From Marinobacter guineae (GTDB lineage Bacteria > Pseudomonadota > Gammaproteobacteria > Pseudomonadales > Oleiphilaceae): a stretch of DNA of 64,000 nucleotides. Positions 21,189 through 30,413 of this stretch are shown here, piece after piece. The stretch's first letter is position 1. Every line of letters starts with the position of its first letter. Position numbers and translations under genes: made by a program. Under the pieces are notes generated by a model. It was given only the letters and a program-made list of their open reading frames with translations. It ran no database searches and was not told the DNA's origin. The stretch covers positions 591,030 through 655,029 of the forward strand of contig NZ_KZ319340.1 in NCBI RefSeq assembly GCF_002744735.1, written 5' to 3'.

Positions 21189-21470
21189 ATGCGTAAACTG
21201 ACGATCGCCGGTTTAGCACTTGCCACTGCTCTGACTGCAGGCTGTGCCACAACGGATCAGGGTGCCATCGACGAAGCAAATGCAACAGCAAGCTCCGCTG
21301 AGAGCACTGCTGAAAATGCAATGAACACCGCTAACAGCGCTGCCAGTACTGCCCGCACCGCCCAGCGGACTGCGGAAGAAGCACTGGCCGCAGCGAAGGC
21401 AGCCCAGAGAGCTGCTGACGAAGCAAACGAGCGTGCCAAGCGTATGCTCGAGCGTTCCAGCCAGAAGTAA
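21189..21470 (+). CDS. Outer-membrane murein lipoprotein, alanine-zipper (Lpp/OprI-like)
   Basis: 93 residues from the ATG at 21189 (AAGGGG upstream). Signal peptide with lipobox LTAGC, so the mature protein begins at Cys19. The rest is an Ala-rich heptad coiled coil (residues 25-85) as in Pseudomonas OprI and E. coli Lpp, which trimerise and tether outer membrane to peptidoglycan. The last residue is Lys, the residue that L,D-transpeptidases link to peptidoglycan in E. coli Lpp. A strong terminator follows. Confidence 0.92.
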   Translation: MRKLTIAGLALATALTAGCATTDQGAIDEANATASSAESTAENAMNTANSAASTARTAQRTAEEALAAAKAAQRAADEANERAKRMLERSSQK

Positions 21471-21489
21471 AGCTGAAGCGTGATGGAAG

Positions 21490-21513
21490 AGGCCGGCACT
21501 GCCGGCCTTTTTT
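21490..21513 (+). terminator. Intrinsic terminator of the lipoprotein gene
   Basis: AGGCCGGC and GCCGGCCT form an 8-bp GC stem with a 3-nt loop, followed by TTTTTT. It abuts the stop codon of the convergent slipin gene at 21512. Confidence 0.93.
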
Positions 21514-22300
21514 ATGCCTCGGGTTCCGGTTTTTCCGGAGTCACCGGTTTGTTCTGCTTCAGGAACGTGGTCATCAGTTCCATCGGCAACGGGAAGACGA
21601 TGGTGGCTGAATTGGTATTACTCATATCCGCCAGGGTCTGCAGGTACCGCAACTGCATTGATCCCGAATTTCGGGACATTACATCTGCAGCTTCCACCAG
21701 CTTCTTTGAGGCCTGCAACTCGCCCTCGGCATGAATCACCTTGGCGCGACGTTCGCGCTCAGCCTCCGCCTGACGGGCAATGGCCCGGATCATGGATTCG
21801 TTCAGGTCCACGTGCTTGATTTCCACGTTTGCCACCTTGATGCCCCACTCCTCGGTCTGGGCATCGATAATCTCCTGAATATCGGCATTGAGCTTGTCCC
21901 GCTCAGAGAGCATTTCATCCAGATCATGCTTGCCCAGCACTGAGCGCAGTGTCGTTTGGGCCAGTTGGCTGGTGGCCGAGTTGAAATCCTCAACCCGGAT
22001 GATCGCTCGCTCCGGATCCACTACCCGATAATAGAGCACGGCATTTACCCGAACCGTGACGTTATCCTTGGAAATCACGTCCTGACTGGGCACATCCAGT
22101 ACAATGACCCGCAGGTCAACCCGCACCATCTGTTGGATACCCGGGATTATGATCATCAGGCCTGGGCCTTTCACCCCCTGGAACCGACCGAGGAAGAAGA
22201 CAACGCCACGCGCATACTCCGGCAGAATCTTGATGGCCGAACCAAGAATCAGCAGTAACACCACGATGGGTGCAAGATAGGGAACCAATTCGCCAATCAT
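21512..22300 (-). CDS. Slipin / SPFH (band 7) membrane protein
   Basis: 262 residues: one N-terminal membrane segment (8-25), then an SPFH domain ([28 protein letters not shown]) and a C-terminal coiled region ([29 protein letters not shown]). Stomatin-like proteins of this type scaffold membrane domains and are the partners or substrates of NfeD proteases; here the NfeD protease gene lies 39 nt upstream, so the two form the usual STOPP pair. Confidence 0.93.
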   Translation of the reverse strand: MIGELVPYLAPIVVLLLILGSAIKILPEYARGVVFFLGRFQGVKGPGLMIIIPGIQQMVRVDLRVIVLDVPSQDVISKDNVTVRVNAVLYYRVVDPERAIIRVEDFNSATSQLAQTTLRSVLGKHDLDEMLSERDKLNADIQEIIDAQTEEWGIKVANVEIKHVDLNESMIRAIARQAEAERERRAKVIHAEGELQASKKLVEAADVMSRNSGSMQLRYLQTLADMSNTNSATIVFPLPMELMTTFLKQNKPVTPEKPEPEA

Positions 22301-22339
22301 ATGGCCTCCTTGTTTTGCCGTTCGTCGCTGTTTGCCGGA

Positions 22340-23824
22340 TCAGCCGTTTTCCGGAATGACCCTGACACTTACCGTTAAACCCTCGATTGCCGTAACACGC
22401 AACCGGTCACCCTCCCTGACTGGTTCATCACTGATGGCATTCCATCGTTCACCGCTGATTCTGACATGACCCCTGAAGTGACCGTGCTCTCCGGAAAAAT
22501 CGTCCAGTGACACGCCCTCTTCATGACTCAACTGCTCCGCACCACTGACCGGGTGCCTGCGACGCAGACCAATGAACCTGGTGACGGTCCAGAGGATAAA
22601 CCCGCCAGCGACGACTGCAGTGCCGCCAATCGTCGGCAGGGAAATATCCCGGTGACTGCCATCCATCAGGATGACCGAACCGGTTACGAAGGCCACGATT
22701 CCTCCAACACCCAGGATCCCGAAACTGGGCACAAAGGCTTCCCCGACGATGAAAGCAAGACCGAGCATAATCAGCGCCAACCCAGCGTAATTGACAGACA
22801 GCACCTGAAAGGCAAACAGAGCCAGAATCAGGCAGATGGCACCAATCACGCCGGGAACCACGGCGCCGGGGTTGGCCAGTTCGAAAATAATGCCATAAAA
22901 CCCGATAATCATCAGGAAATAGGCGACGTTTGGATCGGTAATCACGGACAACAGGCGGGTGCGCCAGTCTGGCTGGGAGCGGACGATTTCAAGATTTCCG
23001 GTTGCCAGTTTCATGTCTCCCGAAGCCATGCGAACCGTGCGGCCGTCGACTTGCTGAAGCAGATCCCGAAGATTCGGAGAAACCACGTCTATAACGTTCT
23101 TCTCGAGCGCTTCGGCGGCACCAAGATTCACCGCTTCCCGCACCGCCTCTTCTGCCCAGTCAGCATTGCGGCCATGGCGCTCAGCTAACCCGCGAATGTA
23201 ACTGACGGCATCTTCCAGTACCTTACGCTCCATGGCAGTGCTGCCGCGACGTTTGCTGTCCTCTTCCCCGGTGCCTTCTTCGGCAGCAGGCGATTCAGCC
23301 CCGGACCCATCACCCTGCTTGGCATCAGCGTCTTTGGATGCAGGTTCACTCTCCGGCTCCGGACTTCCCGGCAGGCCGCCCATCTGGACCGGAGTCGCCG
23401 AGCCCAGGTTGGTTGCCGGTGCCATGGCGGCGATGTGGCTGCCATACAGAATGTAGGTTCCGGCGCTGGCTGCCCGGGCGCCCTGAGGAGAAACATAGGT
23501 GGCCACTGGGACTTCGGAGGCAAGGATGACTTTGATGATGTCCCGCATGGAGTCCATCAGCCCGCCGGGCGTGTCCATTTCGATGATGACAAGGCCGGCA
23601 CCTTCGGATTCAGCCTGACGAATGCCACGGGTGACATAATCCATGGTGGCGGGGCCGATTGCCCCTTCAACCGTCAGCACCAGAGCGGTACCGGAAGAAT
23701 TCTGCTGAGCAAATACCTGGTGCGCCAAGGAACTCAGTGCCAGCAACGCGCCAGTCAGCAATGCCAGCGCCCAAAGCCGCAGGCGGACGGGACCCCGAGA
23801 TCGCATGGGACGGTTTACCTGCAT
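22340..23824 (-). CDS. NfeD-family membrane serine protease (ClpP-like domain)
   Basis: 494 residues from the ATG at 23824 (GGGGAGG 5 nt upstream). Order: signal peptide or first helix (about 12-38), a ClpP-class protease domain with the SPQGARAASAGTYI region holding the catalytic Ser, an acidic low-complexity insert of about 45 residues (PEPESEPASKDADAKQ and following), four to five membrane helices (about 285-410), and a C-terminal NfeD OB-fold (ISGERWNAISDEPVREGDRLRVTAIEGLTVSV). It cleaves slipin C-termini in studied homologues. The long acidic insert is unusual and may be a linker. Confidence 0.9.
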   Translation of the reverse strand: MQVNRPMRSRGPVRLRLWALALLTGALLALSSLAHQVFAQQNSSGTALVLTVEGAIGPATMDYVTRGIRQAESEGAGLVIIEMDTPGGLMDSMRDIIKVILASEVPVATYVSPQGARAASAGTYILYGSHIAAMAPATNLGSATPVQMGGLPGSPEPESEPASKDADAKQGDGSGAESPAAEEGTGEEDSKRRGSTAMERKVLEDAVSYIRGLAERHGRNADWAEEAVREAVNLGAAEALEKNVIDVVSPNLRDLLQQVDGRTVRMASGDMKLATGNLEIVRSQPDWRTRLLSVITDPNVAYFLMIIGFYGIIFELANPGAVVPGVIGAICLILALFAFQVLSVNYAGLALIMLGLAFIVGEAFVPSFGILGVGGIVAFVTGSVILMDGSHRDISLPTIGGTAVVAGGFILWTVTRFIGLRRRHPVSGAEQLSHEEGVSLDDFSGEHGHFRGHVRISGERWNAISDEPVREGDRLRVTAIEGLTVSVRVIPENG

Positions 23825-23850
23825 AACGCCTCCCCGGATGCGGAAGAAAT

Positions 23851-24603
23851 TCAAAAGATTCGGGCCAGCACCGAAACCGGCAGACGCCGAAGCAAAAATC
23901 CGATGGGTGTCCAGGGCCAGGCTGGCACAAAGCACTCTGCCTTGCCTGAGTTGATGGCCTTTACCATGGCCCTGCATCCCGTTTCTGCGTCAACAATGAA
24001 CGGGGTATTCCGGACTTTCTCGTTAATCTCGGTGCGAATGTATCCTGGATAAAGTGTAGTCACCTTTATCGGGGATTTCGCTTTTGCCAGCTCCACCCGC
24101 AACCCCTCGGACAAAGAAGCCAGGCCAGCCTTGGTTGCCGCGTAGGTAGTGACATTACCCGGCAGCCCCCGGATCGCTGTTACGGAAGATACGGTGACCA
24201 GATGTCCCCGGTTCTGTTCCCGGAAAATTTCCATGGCCGCTTCCATCTGGGCGAGAGCCGCCACGAAATTGGTTTCCGCAGTCTGCCGGTTGGCACCGAA
24301 TTTTCCGGTACCCAGTGGCTGCCCCTTGCCGATTCCGGCATTCACGATAACCCGGTCAAGGGATCCGAATTCGTCCCGGAATGCCCGGAACACCGAAAAC
24401 ACCTGATCGTGATCGTTCACATCAAGGGCGCGGAGGCTGACAGTCACTTTCGGGTAGTCGCGGTTGAGCTCTGCCTTCAGGATTTCCAGACGGTCTGTGC
24501 GCCTGGCGCACAGGGCCAGGTTGTCACCCTGGGCCGCGAACTCCCGGGCCATACCTTCGCCCAGGCCGGAACTGGCACCGGTAATCAGAATGGTCTGGCT
24601 CAT
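23851..24603 (-). CDS. Short-chain dehydrogenase/reductase
   Basis: About 250 residues. TGASSGLG near the N-terminus binds the cofactor, NAG follows near residue 90, the catalytic Ser is in VTVSSVTA, and Y-x3-K is in TYAATKAG. CARRTDR after the second strand suggests NADP preference. The C-terminus is hydrophobic (WTPIGFLLRRLPVSVLARIF), suggesting membrane association, as in some lipid-acting SDRs. A GTG two codons upstream is an alternative start. It lies 26 nt upstream of nfeD and may be cotranscribed. Substrate unknown. Confidence 0.85.
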   Translation of the reverse strand: MSQTILITGASSGLGEGMAREFAAQGDNLALCARRTDRLEILKAELNRDYPKVTVSLRALDVNDHDQVFSVFRAFRDEFGSLDRVIVNAGIGKGQPLGTGKFGANRQTAETNFVAALAQMEAAMEIFREQNRGHLVTVSSVTAIRGLPGNVTTYAATKAGLASLSEGLRVELAKAKSPIKVTTLYPGYIRTEINEKVRNTPFIVDAETGCRAMVKAINSGKAECFVPAWPWTPIGFLLRRLPVSVLARIF

Positions 24604-24659
24604 GGACACTCGCTGTTTCCGGTTATTGTAATGGTGGTGCCGGCCGGGGCCGGGCCGTC

Positions 24660-25730
24660 TCAGAAATAAAGCCGCTGCTCGGGTTCCGTCGCGGAGTCAG
24701 GCGCTTTCTCCTCGACTGTCTTGTCCGCAGCCATTTGGGTAACCCGTTCCCCGATCATGGTAGGTATACCATCAGCCTGATCCACCGCAAGCTCAATGGC
24801 GGCCCTCTTGACCTCGACACCCGGATTGCCGGCGCGGAAGGCCTCAACCTCCGAGAAAACCTGCTGCCACAAACGATCCCGATCCTCACGGGGGTACTCT
24901 TCATAAGGACGGTGCACTTCCAGCCAGACCTCACCCTCGGACAAACCAATCTTGACGGCATCACGCACTATCTGGACGGGTGTTCCCTTCTCGACCTGGT
25001 ACACGAACCTTGAAATATCTTCGTTATACATCCGGAAACAGCCATGGCTGACCGGCATACCCACACCAAACTGTTTGTTGGTGCCATGGATCAGGTAACC
25101 CTCTTTACTCAGCATCAGGGCATGACTACCCAGTGGATTACCAGGACCAGGAGGAATCATCCGGGGCAGGTAATCACCCGACGCCTCATACTCAGCCCGA
25201 ATGCTGGCCGGCGGGTACCAGGCAGGGGATTCCAGTGGCATGGTCACCTTCGCGTCAGTCAGCGGTGACGGATTCTCCGCGGTGCCCACCCCGACTGGAT
25301 AAACCTGCACGCCTTCATCAGTAAAGTAGTACAGACGGTATTCCGCCAAATTGATGACAATACCCTCCCGCCTGGCATCCGGAAGCACATATTGCCGCGG
25401 CAGGGTGATCATTGTGCCTTCCCCGGGCAGCCAGGGGTCGACGCCGGGATTGGCTTTAACCAGCTCCAGATACCCCATGGCCAGGCGATTGCCAATAGCC
25501 GCAAAGGTATCCTCGTAACTGGTCTCATAGACTCCCAACTGTCCCGCCAGATCGCCCTGAACCGGAAAAGTTGGAACACGGGGGCTTCGATCCGGCGCTG
25601 CCGGGCTTTCGGGATCGCTGGCATTCCCTGCACCGTTTGCAGCAACGCCCGCTGCCGGCTCCGCCGCCTGAAGCGCCGGGAGCATCAGAGATTGCGCCAG
25701 GAAAAGCACCGCTAAACATCTCAACCACAT
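24660..25730 (-). CDS. L,D-transpeptidase of the ErfK/YbiS type with LysM-like domain
   Basis: 356 residues. Signal peptide (about 3-23), Pro/Ala-rich linker, a LysM-like segment near residues 70-110 (YEDTFAAIGNRLAMGYLELVKANPGVDPWLPGEGTMI, in part), then the YkuD domain with HGTNKQFG and the catalytic Cys in VSHGCFRMYN. The longer C-terminal region is as in the E. coli enzymes that attach Lpp to peptidoglycan. A TTG two codons upstream is an alternative start. This is the second Ldt within 5 kb of an Lpp-like gene. Confidence 0.9.
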   Translation of the reverse strand: MWLRCLAVLFLAQSLMLPALQAAEPAAGVAANGAGNASDPESPAAPDRSPRVPTFPVQGDLAGQLGVYETSYEDTFAAIGNRLAMGYLELVKANPGVDPWLPGEGTMITLPRQYVLPDARREGIVINLAEYRLYYFTDEGVQVYPVGVGTAENPSPLTDAKVTMPLESPAWYPPASIRAEYEASGDYLPRMIPPGPGNPLGSHALMLSKEGYLIHGTNKQFGVGMPVSHGCFRMYNEDISRFVYQVEKGTPVQIVRDAVKIGLSEGEVWLEVHRPYEEYPREDRDRLWQQVFSEVEAFRAGNPGVEVKRAAIELAVDQADGIPTMIGERVTQMAADKTVEEKAPDSATEPEQRLYF

Positions 25731-25964
25731 AGACAAAGTTCCGAAAGCATCAGGGCACCCCGGTAATGACAGTAGGTACCTTCAGGAGTTCACGTTGGTC
25801 GCCCATACCGTGATTACAGCAAGCGCAATAAACAGAACGCTCGCACCAATTCGCGTCGCGCTGCGGCAAGGGACAACCATTCCATCAGCGAGTGCCCCGC
25901 CATAATAACCCGTATGTTGACGAGCAACATCCCCACCGTGGTTCCCGGGATTACCCAGACGGGA

Positions 25965-27356
25965 CTAGACCCGCATCCGCCATACCGGTATCGCTGCGAC
26001 GGCAACAAACGCCGCCACCAGCCACCAGGCCGAATGGAAGGCGTTGATCGTTGGCATTCCCGCACTGTGCTCACCAAACTCAATGGTCAGTGCCACCAGG
26101 TTGACACCGAATGCGCCACCGAGCTGCCGCATGAAGTTCAGGGTACTGGAGCCGGCACCCAGTTCCCGAGGTTCCAGCGGATTAAGAGCGCCCGTTGACA
26201 GTGCCGGAAGCATAAAGCCGATACCGATCCGGCCCAGCACTGCCCATAGCACCAGCCAGCCAAAGGCCAGATCCAGATCCGAAAGGGCAAACAGCACCGC
26301 CGACAGGGCAAATACTGCAATGCCGAAGATCACCAGCTTGCGGGCGCTCTGTTTGTCCGCCAGCCGGCCCGCCAACGGGAAAATCATGCCCAGAACAATA
26401 CCGGCCGGCAACATCAACAGCCCGGCTTCTGTCGCCGTGAATCCCAGGGCAGTCTGCACAAACAGGGGAATCAGGTAGGTGGATCCGAACAGGGCAAAAC
26501 CCAATGCCATAGCCCCCAGGCAGGCATAGAAAAAAGACGGCTTGCGCAAAAGGCTAATGTTCACTAACGGGTGCCGGGTGCGCCGCTCCCGAAAAATAAA
26601 GAACACCAGCGTTGCCAAGGCCAATAGTGCCTCGGCTGCGATCCATGCCTGCTGTCCGTCCGCTTGCTGTAGCCTGTTCAGGGTATCGAGTGACAGTGCA
26701 ATGGTAACCCCGAGCAGCACCAGGCCGGGAAGGTCAAAACGGTAGGGGGCCGGCCGGGACACTGGCAGAGGCAGGAAGCGCCAGGCCATCAGGACACCGA
26801 CAAGCGTGACCGGAGCCGGGGCAAACATCACATATCGCCAGCTCAGCTGATCAACCAGAAAGCCGCCCAGTACCGGGCCCAGAGCCGGCGCCAGGATCAC
26901 GCCCATGCCATAGATGCCCATGGCCTGGCCGCGACGGTTCCGGGGGAAAATACGGAACACCAGGTACATCCCCATGGGTTGCATAAGACCAGCCATGGCG
27001 CCCTGACCAATCCGCGCAGCAATCAACTGTTCGGGCGAGCTGGCAAAGCCACCGGCGACGGAAATCAGCGTGAACAGGAACATGGCCGTGGCCAGGGTTT
27101 TGCGAACCCCGAAATGATCCAGCAACCAGGAAGAGGCAAGCATCGTGGTGGTCATGGCGGCGATGAATCCGGTTGCCAGCCAGTGCACCTGGCCCTGACG
27201 GATACCGAATTCCACCATGATGTCGTGAAGCGCCACGTTGACCACAGTGGCGCTGAGAACAGTGGCCATGGTACCTGTAACCACCGTAACCAGTGCCAGC
27301 CAACGCCAGCGATCTCCGTAGCGGGCCTTCAGGCCCTCAACCGAGTTATCAGCCAA
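25965..27356 (-). CDS. DHA2-type MFS multidrug exporter (EmrB/QacA-like)
   Basis: 463 residues, about 14 hydrophobic helices, with the DHA2 motif C region (GMGVILAPALGPVLGGFLVDQLSWRYVMF). The only early start is TTG at 27356, 3 nt after the marR stop, with no Met until residue 29; coupling to marR translation would explain the weak start. Proton-driven drug or solvent efflux is the family role; the MarR partner suggests induction by a small aromatic or lipophilic compound. Confidence 0.9.
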   Translation of the reverse strand: MADNSVEGLKARYGDRWRWLALVTVVTGTMATVLSATVVNVALHDIMVEFGIRQGQVHWLATGFIAAMTTTMLASSWLLDHFGVRKTLATAMFLFTLISVAGGFASSPEQLIAARIGQGAMAGLMQPMGMYLVFRIFPRNRRGQAMGIYGMGVILAPALGPVLGGFLVDQLSWRYVMFAPAPVTLVGVLMAWRFLPLPVSRPAPYRFDLPGLVLLGVTIALSLDTLNRLQQADGQQAWIAAEALLALATLVFFIFRERRTRHPLVNISLLRKPSFFYACLGAMALGFALFGSTYLIPLFVQTALGFTATEAGLLMLPAGIVLGMIFPLAGRLADKQSARKLVIFGIAVFALSAVLFALSDLDLAFGWLVLWAVLGRIGIGFMLPALSTGALNPLEPRELGAGSSTLNFMRQLGGAFGVNLVALTIEFGEHSAGMPTINAFHSAWWLVAAFVAVAAIPVWRMRV

Positions 27357-27359
27357 GGA

Positions 27360-27785
27360 TTACTTCTGCTTTTCAGCGTTTTCCAGGATTTTGTGGAAAA
27401 CCTTGACGGTACACTCGATCTCTTCGTCGCTGATGCCCTCGAGCATTTCCTCCCGAAGCACCTCGGCGCGCCCGGAAAGATCATTCATAAAGGCGCGGCC
27501 TGCGTCCGTCAGGTGCAGGCGGCGGGCCCGGCGATCGTTCGGGCAGGGCCGGCGTTCAATCAGCCCCTGCTGTTCCAGGCTGTCCAGAAGCCGAACCAGG
27601 GTCGGATTCTCGATAGCCATGAGGCTGGCCAGCTCACGCTGGGTCAGGCCTTCGCCGCCTTTTTCCAGGTAAACCATGGTGCTCCACCGTGCCTGGGTTA
27701 CGCCAAGATCCTTCAGGCGCTCATCCAGCATTTTTCTCCAGCGGCGGGTAACCCGGGCTACCGCAAAAGGAAACTGGTCTCTCAT
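27360..27785 (-). CDS. MarR-family transcriptional regulator
   Basis: 141 residues, winged helix with the MarR signature (LTQRELASLMAIENPTLVRLLDSLEQQGLIERRPCPNDRRARRLHLTDAG). It is the first gene of a two-gene unit with the exporter and should repress it. An inverted repeat suited to a MarR dimer is found about 85 nt upstream of the start. A Cys in the wing (RRPCPNDRR) might be redox-sensitive; this is inference. Confidence 0.93.
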   Translation of the reverse strand: MRDQFPFAVARVTRRWRKMLDERLKDLGVTQARWSTMVYLEKGGEGLTQRELASLMAIENPTLVRLLDSLEQQGLIERRPCPNDRRARRLHLTDAGRAFMNDLSGRAEVLREEMLEGISDEEIECTVKVFHKILENAEKQK

Positions 27786-27868
27786 CTGTCGTCACTCCGT
27801 TCAATAAGGGCCAAGTTCAAGCCTTCGGAAAGACTGGCAATCGGCCAACAAATCACACTATCGGAAAG

Positions 27869-27886
27869 TTACCAATAGTATGCTAA
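27869..27886. promoter_or_regulatory. MarR-type operator candidate
   Basis: TTACCAATAGTATGCTAA is an interrupted palindrome of the form TTAnCA-N6-TGnTAA, the size and symmetry expected for MarR dimers. It lies upstream of marR; ATACTAT read on the minus strand within it resembles a -10 element, so bound protein could block transcription. Confidence 0.45.
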
Positions 27887-27946
27887 CCATTGAAATAAAA
27901 ACAGATGTGGAAGTAAAAACAAAATCGGGGAAAACCGAGAGCTGCG

Positions 27947-29230
27947 TCAGCCAGCCTGACGCAGCTCGTCCTGCATCTCATCGACTTCAGGAGACTGGTG
28001 GAACTCGTTATTCCGTGGATCCATTTCGGTAAGCACCGGTGATGTTTCCGGCATGGCCGGCACAAAGTGCTCCTGATCTTTCACCGCAACATCCTCGGTA
28101 TGACTGATCCGGTAGCTGGTGATAACGGCAAGCATCAGCAGGAAGCCGGCATTGCCCAGAAACAGCCCCTTTGGCCCCAGCAGATTGATCAGTTCGGCCA
28201 TGGCGACAGGCCCGATCACACTGCCAACCCCGTAGCTCAGCAGCAGCGTGGCGCTGGCAGCGACAATGCGGGTACTCTCCATGCGGTCATTGGTGATGGC
28301 CACCGCAATTGGATACAGGGTGGCGGAGAGGCCGGTAAACAAGCCCACAAGCAGGGTCAGCAACCAAAGGTTGGACGCCCCCAGAACCCCGACACCGCCA
28401 GCCGCGGAAGCGGCAAACAAGGCCACCCAGAACATCACCCGACGACGGTCAAACCGGTCACAGAGCCGGCCCAGGGGCCAGGCCAGTATCATTGCGGCCA
28501 CGATAGCACTGGCCATGAAGGTGGATGTCCTGGCAACGTCCAGCCCCATCAACGTGGCGTAAACCGGCCCGAGCGCGTAAAAACCGCCAATCATGATGCC
28601 GCACACCAAAGCACCGGCGACGCCGGTGAAGGACTCACGGGCCAGGGTGAAGATGGAAATGCGCTGAACCTGCTCAATCACCGGTGCTTCCATCCGGGTC
28701 AACGACAGCGGCACCAGGGCCAGTACCAACAAAATTGCGGCAATCGAGAACGGCATGAAGTTGGCTGGGTCGCCAATATTGACGATCAGCTGGCCACCGG
28801 CAGCCGAGAGGTAAAATACAATCTGGTAAATGGCAAACAATGCGCCCCGGTTGGCGTTGGTTGCCCGGCTCGAAAACCAGCTCTCGATAACAACCAGAAC
28901 CCCTGCAATGCTGAAACCGGAAAGCACTCGCAATGCCGCCCAGAAAATCTCGGAGATGGCCATCGGATAGAGCAGGGAAGTTACAGCCGCGATAGCGGCA
29001 AACACTGCAAATGCACGGATATGACCGACCCGGCCAATAATCCGGTGAACGTACAGTGTGCCCAGAACAAACCCTATGGAGTAACACACCAGAATCCAGC
29101 CGATAATATCCGGCGATATGGCCTCAATACTGAGACGGATGCCCAACAGAGTCATCAGGAACGCATTACCGCTGACCAGCAGAATGATGCTCAACATCAG
29201 GGCAGACAGGGAGGTGACCATTCGGGTCAT
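27947..29230 (-). CDS. MFS transporter, YcaD-like
   Basis: 427 residues with 12 predicted helices; motif-like LLGIRLSIEAISPDIIGWILVCYSIGFVLGTLYVHRIIGRVGHIRAFA and VVIESWFSSRATNANRGALFAIYQIVFYLSAAGGQ match the YcaD subgroup of sugar-porter-like MFS carriers of unknown substrate. The charged C-terminal tail (about 35 residues) is cytoplasmic. It is divergent from the WYL-domain regulator, with 271 bp between them. Confidence 0.88.
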   Translation of the reverse strand: MTRMVTSLSALMLSIILLVSGNAFLMTLLGIRLSIEAISPDIIGWILVCYSIGFVLGTLYVHRIIGRVGHIRAFAVFAAIAAVTSLLYPMAISEIFWAALRVLSGFSIAGVLVVIESWFSSRATNANRGALFAIYQIVFYLSAAGGQLIVNIGDPANFMPFSIAAILLVLALVPLSLTRMEAPVIEQVQRISIFTLARESFTGVAGALVCGIMIGGFYALGPVYATLMGLDVARTSTFMASAIVAAMILAWPLGRLCDRFDRRRVMFWVALFAASAAGGVGVLGASNLWLLTLLVGLFTGLSATLYPIAVAITNDRMESTRIVAASATLLLSYGVGSVIGPVAMAELINLLGPKGLFLGNAGFLLMLAVITSYRISHTEDVAVKDQEHFVPAMPETSPVLTEMDPRNNEFHQSPEVDEMQDELRQAG

Positions 29231-29394
29231 TACAGCAGCTCCGGGCGTTACAGGGTGATTTCGGAATGATGAAACTCAAAGTAGCAGCAACCACCGGACT
29301 TTGCCGGCTGCGTATTAGATCAGGAGCCTGAGGTGAAACCACTAAGCACTTCCCGCAACCCGTTAACTGCATCACAAAAACCGGCAAAGGCCGC

Positions 29395-29400
29395 TATAAT
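29395..29400 (+). promoter_or_regulatory. -10 box (TATAAT) candidate for the WYL regulator unit
   Basis: A perfect TATAAT lies about 100 nt upstream of the regulator ATG. No good -35 is seen at 16-18 bp, so the promoter would depend on an activator or be weak. Confidence 0.4.
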
Positions 29401-29501
29401 GCTGTTTAACAGAGTTTTACATTAATGTGCCGTAACAGACCCTGCCTGCCGGAGCGGGTAACATGAAACCAAGCTATTCATAGGATCATGAGCGCCTGGT
29501 T

Positions 29502-30404
29502 ATGAAAAAAACGGACTGGCCCATCCGCTGGGATTTGCTGCTTCGCTACCGACTGATTGAAACCATTGCCCTGTGGGAAGGTCGCCTGACCACTAACCAC
29601 ATCTGTCACAGCTTTGGCATTGGTCGTCAGCAAGCATCCAAGGACATCAATACTTACCTGCGTGAGCTGGCGCCCGGCAATCTGGTTTACGATCGCCACC
29701 TGAAGGGCTATGTACCAGCCGAAAAATTTCGGCCGGTGGTTACCCGGGGACTGGTGAACGAGTACCTGGACCTGCTTGCCCGCCAGCAAAACCTGAGCAA
29801 CACCTTTGAGTCCCTGGACATCGGCCTGCCCGACAGTATCGTTGTCCAGGGCCCCAACCGGGTGATTGCGCCGGAAACCATGCGCGCGGTGGTTACTGCG
29901 ACGCGGCAAGGCCGACAGTTACGGGCCAGCTACGCGTCCCTGAGCCGGCCGGAAGCCGTGGAAAGCATCCTTGAACCACACACCCTGGTTTGTGCAGGCA
30001 ACAGCTGGCACCTGAGGGCCTGGTGTGATTCAAACCGGGAATTCCGCGACTTCGCCCTGAGCCGTTTCCGCACCTCTCCGGACGCCCTGAGACAACGTGC
30101 AAAACACACCCGTGAGCAGGACAAAGACTGGAATCGCGAGGTTACTCTGGTCGTCACACCGGACCAGCGCCTGACCCAGGCCCAGCAACAGATTATTGCG
30201 GGAGATTACGGCATGGAACGCGGCCGGCTGGAGATTGATACCCGGGCAGCACTGGCCCCCTACGTACTGTCGAGGCTGGGGATTACCTTCGACAACCAGC
30301 ACCCGGATCCGCTTGTACAGCAACTTGAACTGGCCAACCCGGATCAGCTCGGATTCGGCAGCAAACGTGAACAGGCACTCAAAGCCGTTGCCGGCCTCTG
30401 CTAA
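29502..30404 (+). CDS. WYL-domain transcriptional regulator, BrxR/CapW-like
   Basis: 300 residues. The N-terminus (RWDLLLRYRLIETIALWEGRLTTNHICHSFGIGRQQASKDINTYLREL, given here as a region, residues 9-56) is a winged helix-turn-helix of the kind found in BrxR and CapW. The middle (about 125-205) is a WYL fold, with LRAWCDSNREFRDFALSRF resembling its ligand-binding strand, and the tail is a WCX-like dimer region. BrxR and CapW are repressors placed in front of BREX and CBASS defence operons. No defence genes are present here; instead a secreted nuclease gene begins 9 nt after its stop, probably in the same transcript. Confidence 0.85.
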   Translation: MKKTDWPIRWDLLLRYRLIETIALWEGRLTTNHICHSFGIGRQQASKDINTYLRELAPGNLVYDRHLKGYVPAEKFRPVVTRGLVNEYLDLLARQQNLSNTFESLDIGLPDSIVVQGPNRVIAPETMRAVVTATRQGRQLRASYASLSRPEAVESILEPHTLVCAGNSWHLRAWCDSNREFRDFALSRFRTSPDALRQRAKHTREQDKDWNREVTLVVTPDQRLTQAQQQIIAGDYGMERGRLEIDTRAALAPYVLSRLGITFDNQHPDPLVQQLELANPDQLGFGSKREQALKAVAGLC

Positions 30405-30413
30405 ACTGCCGGT

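Noticed and set aside
25741..25965. Short minus-strand frames between the DHA2 exporter and the LysM-type Ldt, including one ending in a hydrophobic stretch (VLFIALAVITVWATN)
   Set aside because: The frame with the membrane-like segment has no convincing start or ribosome site and is only about 32 codons from its ATG; a small membrane protein is possible but not supported enough.
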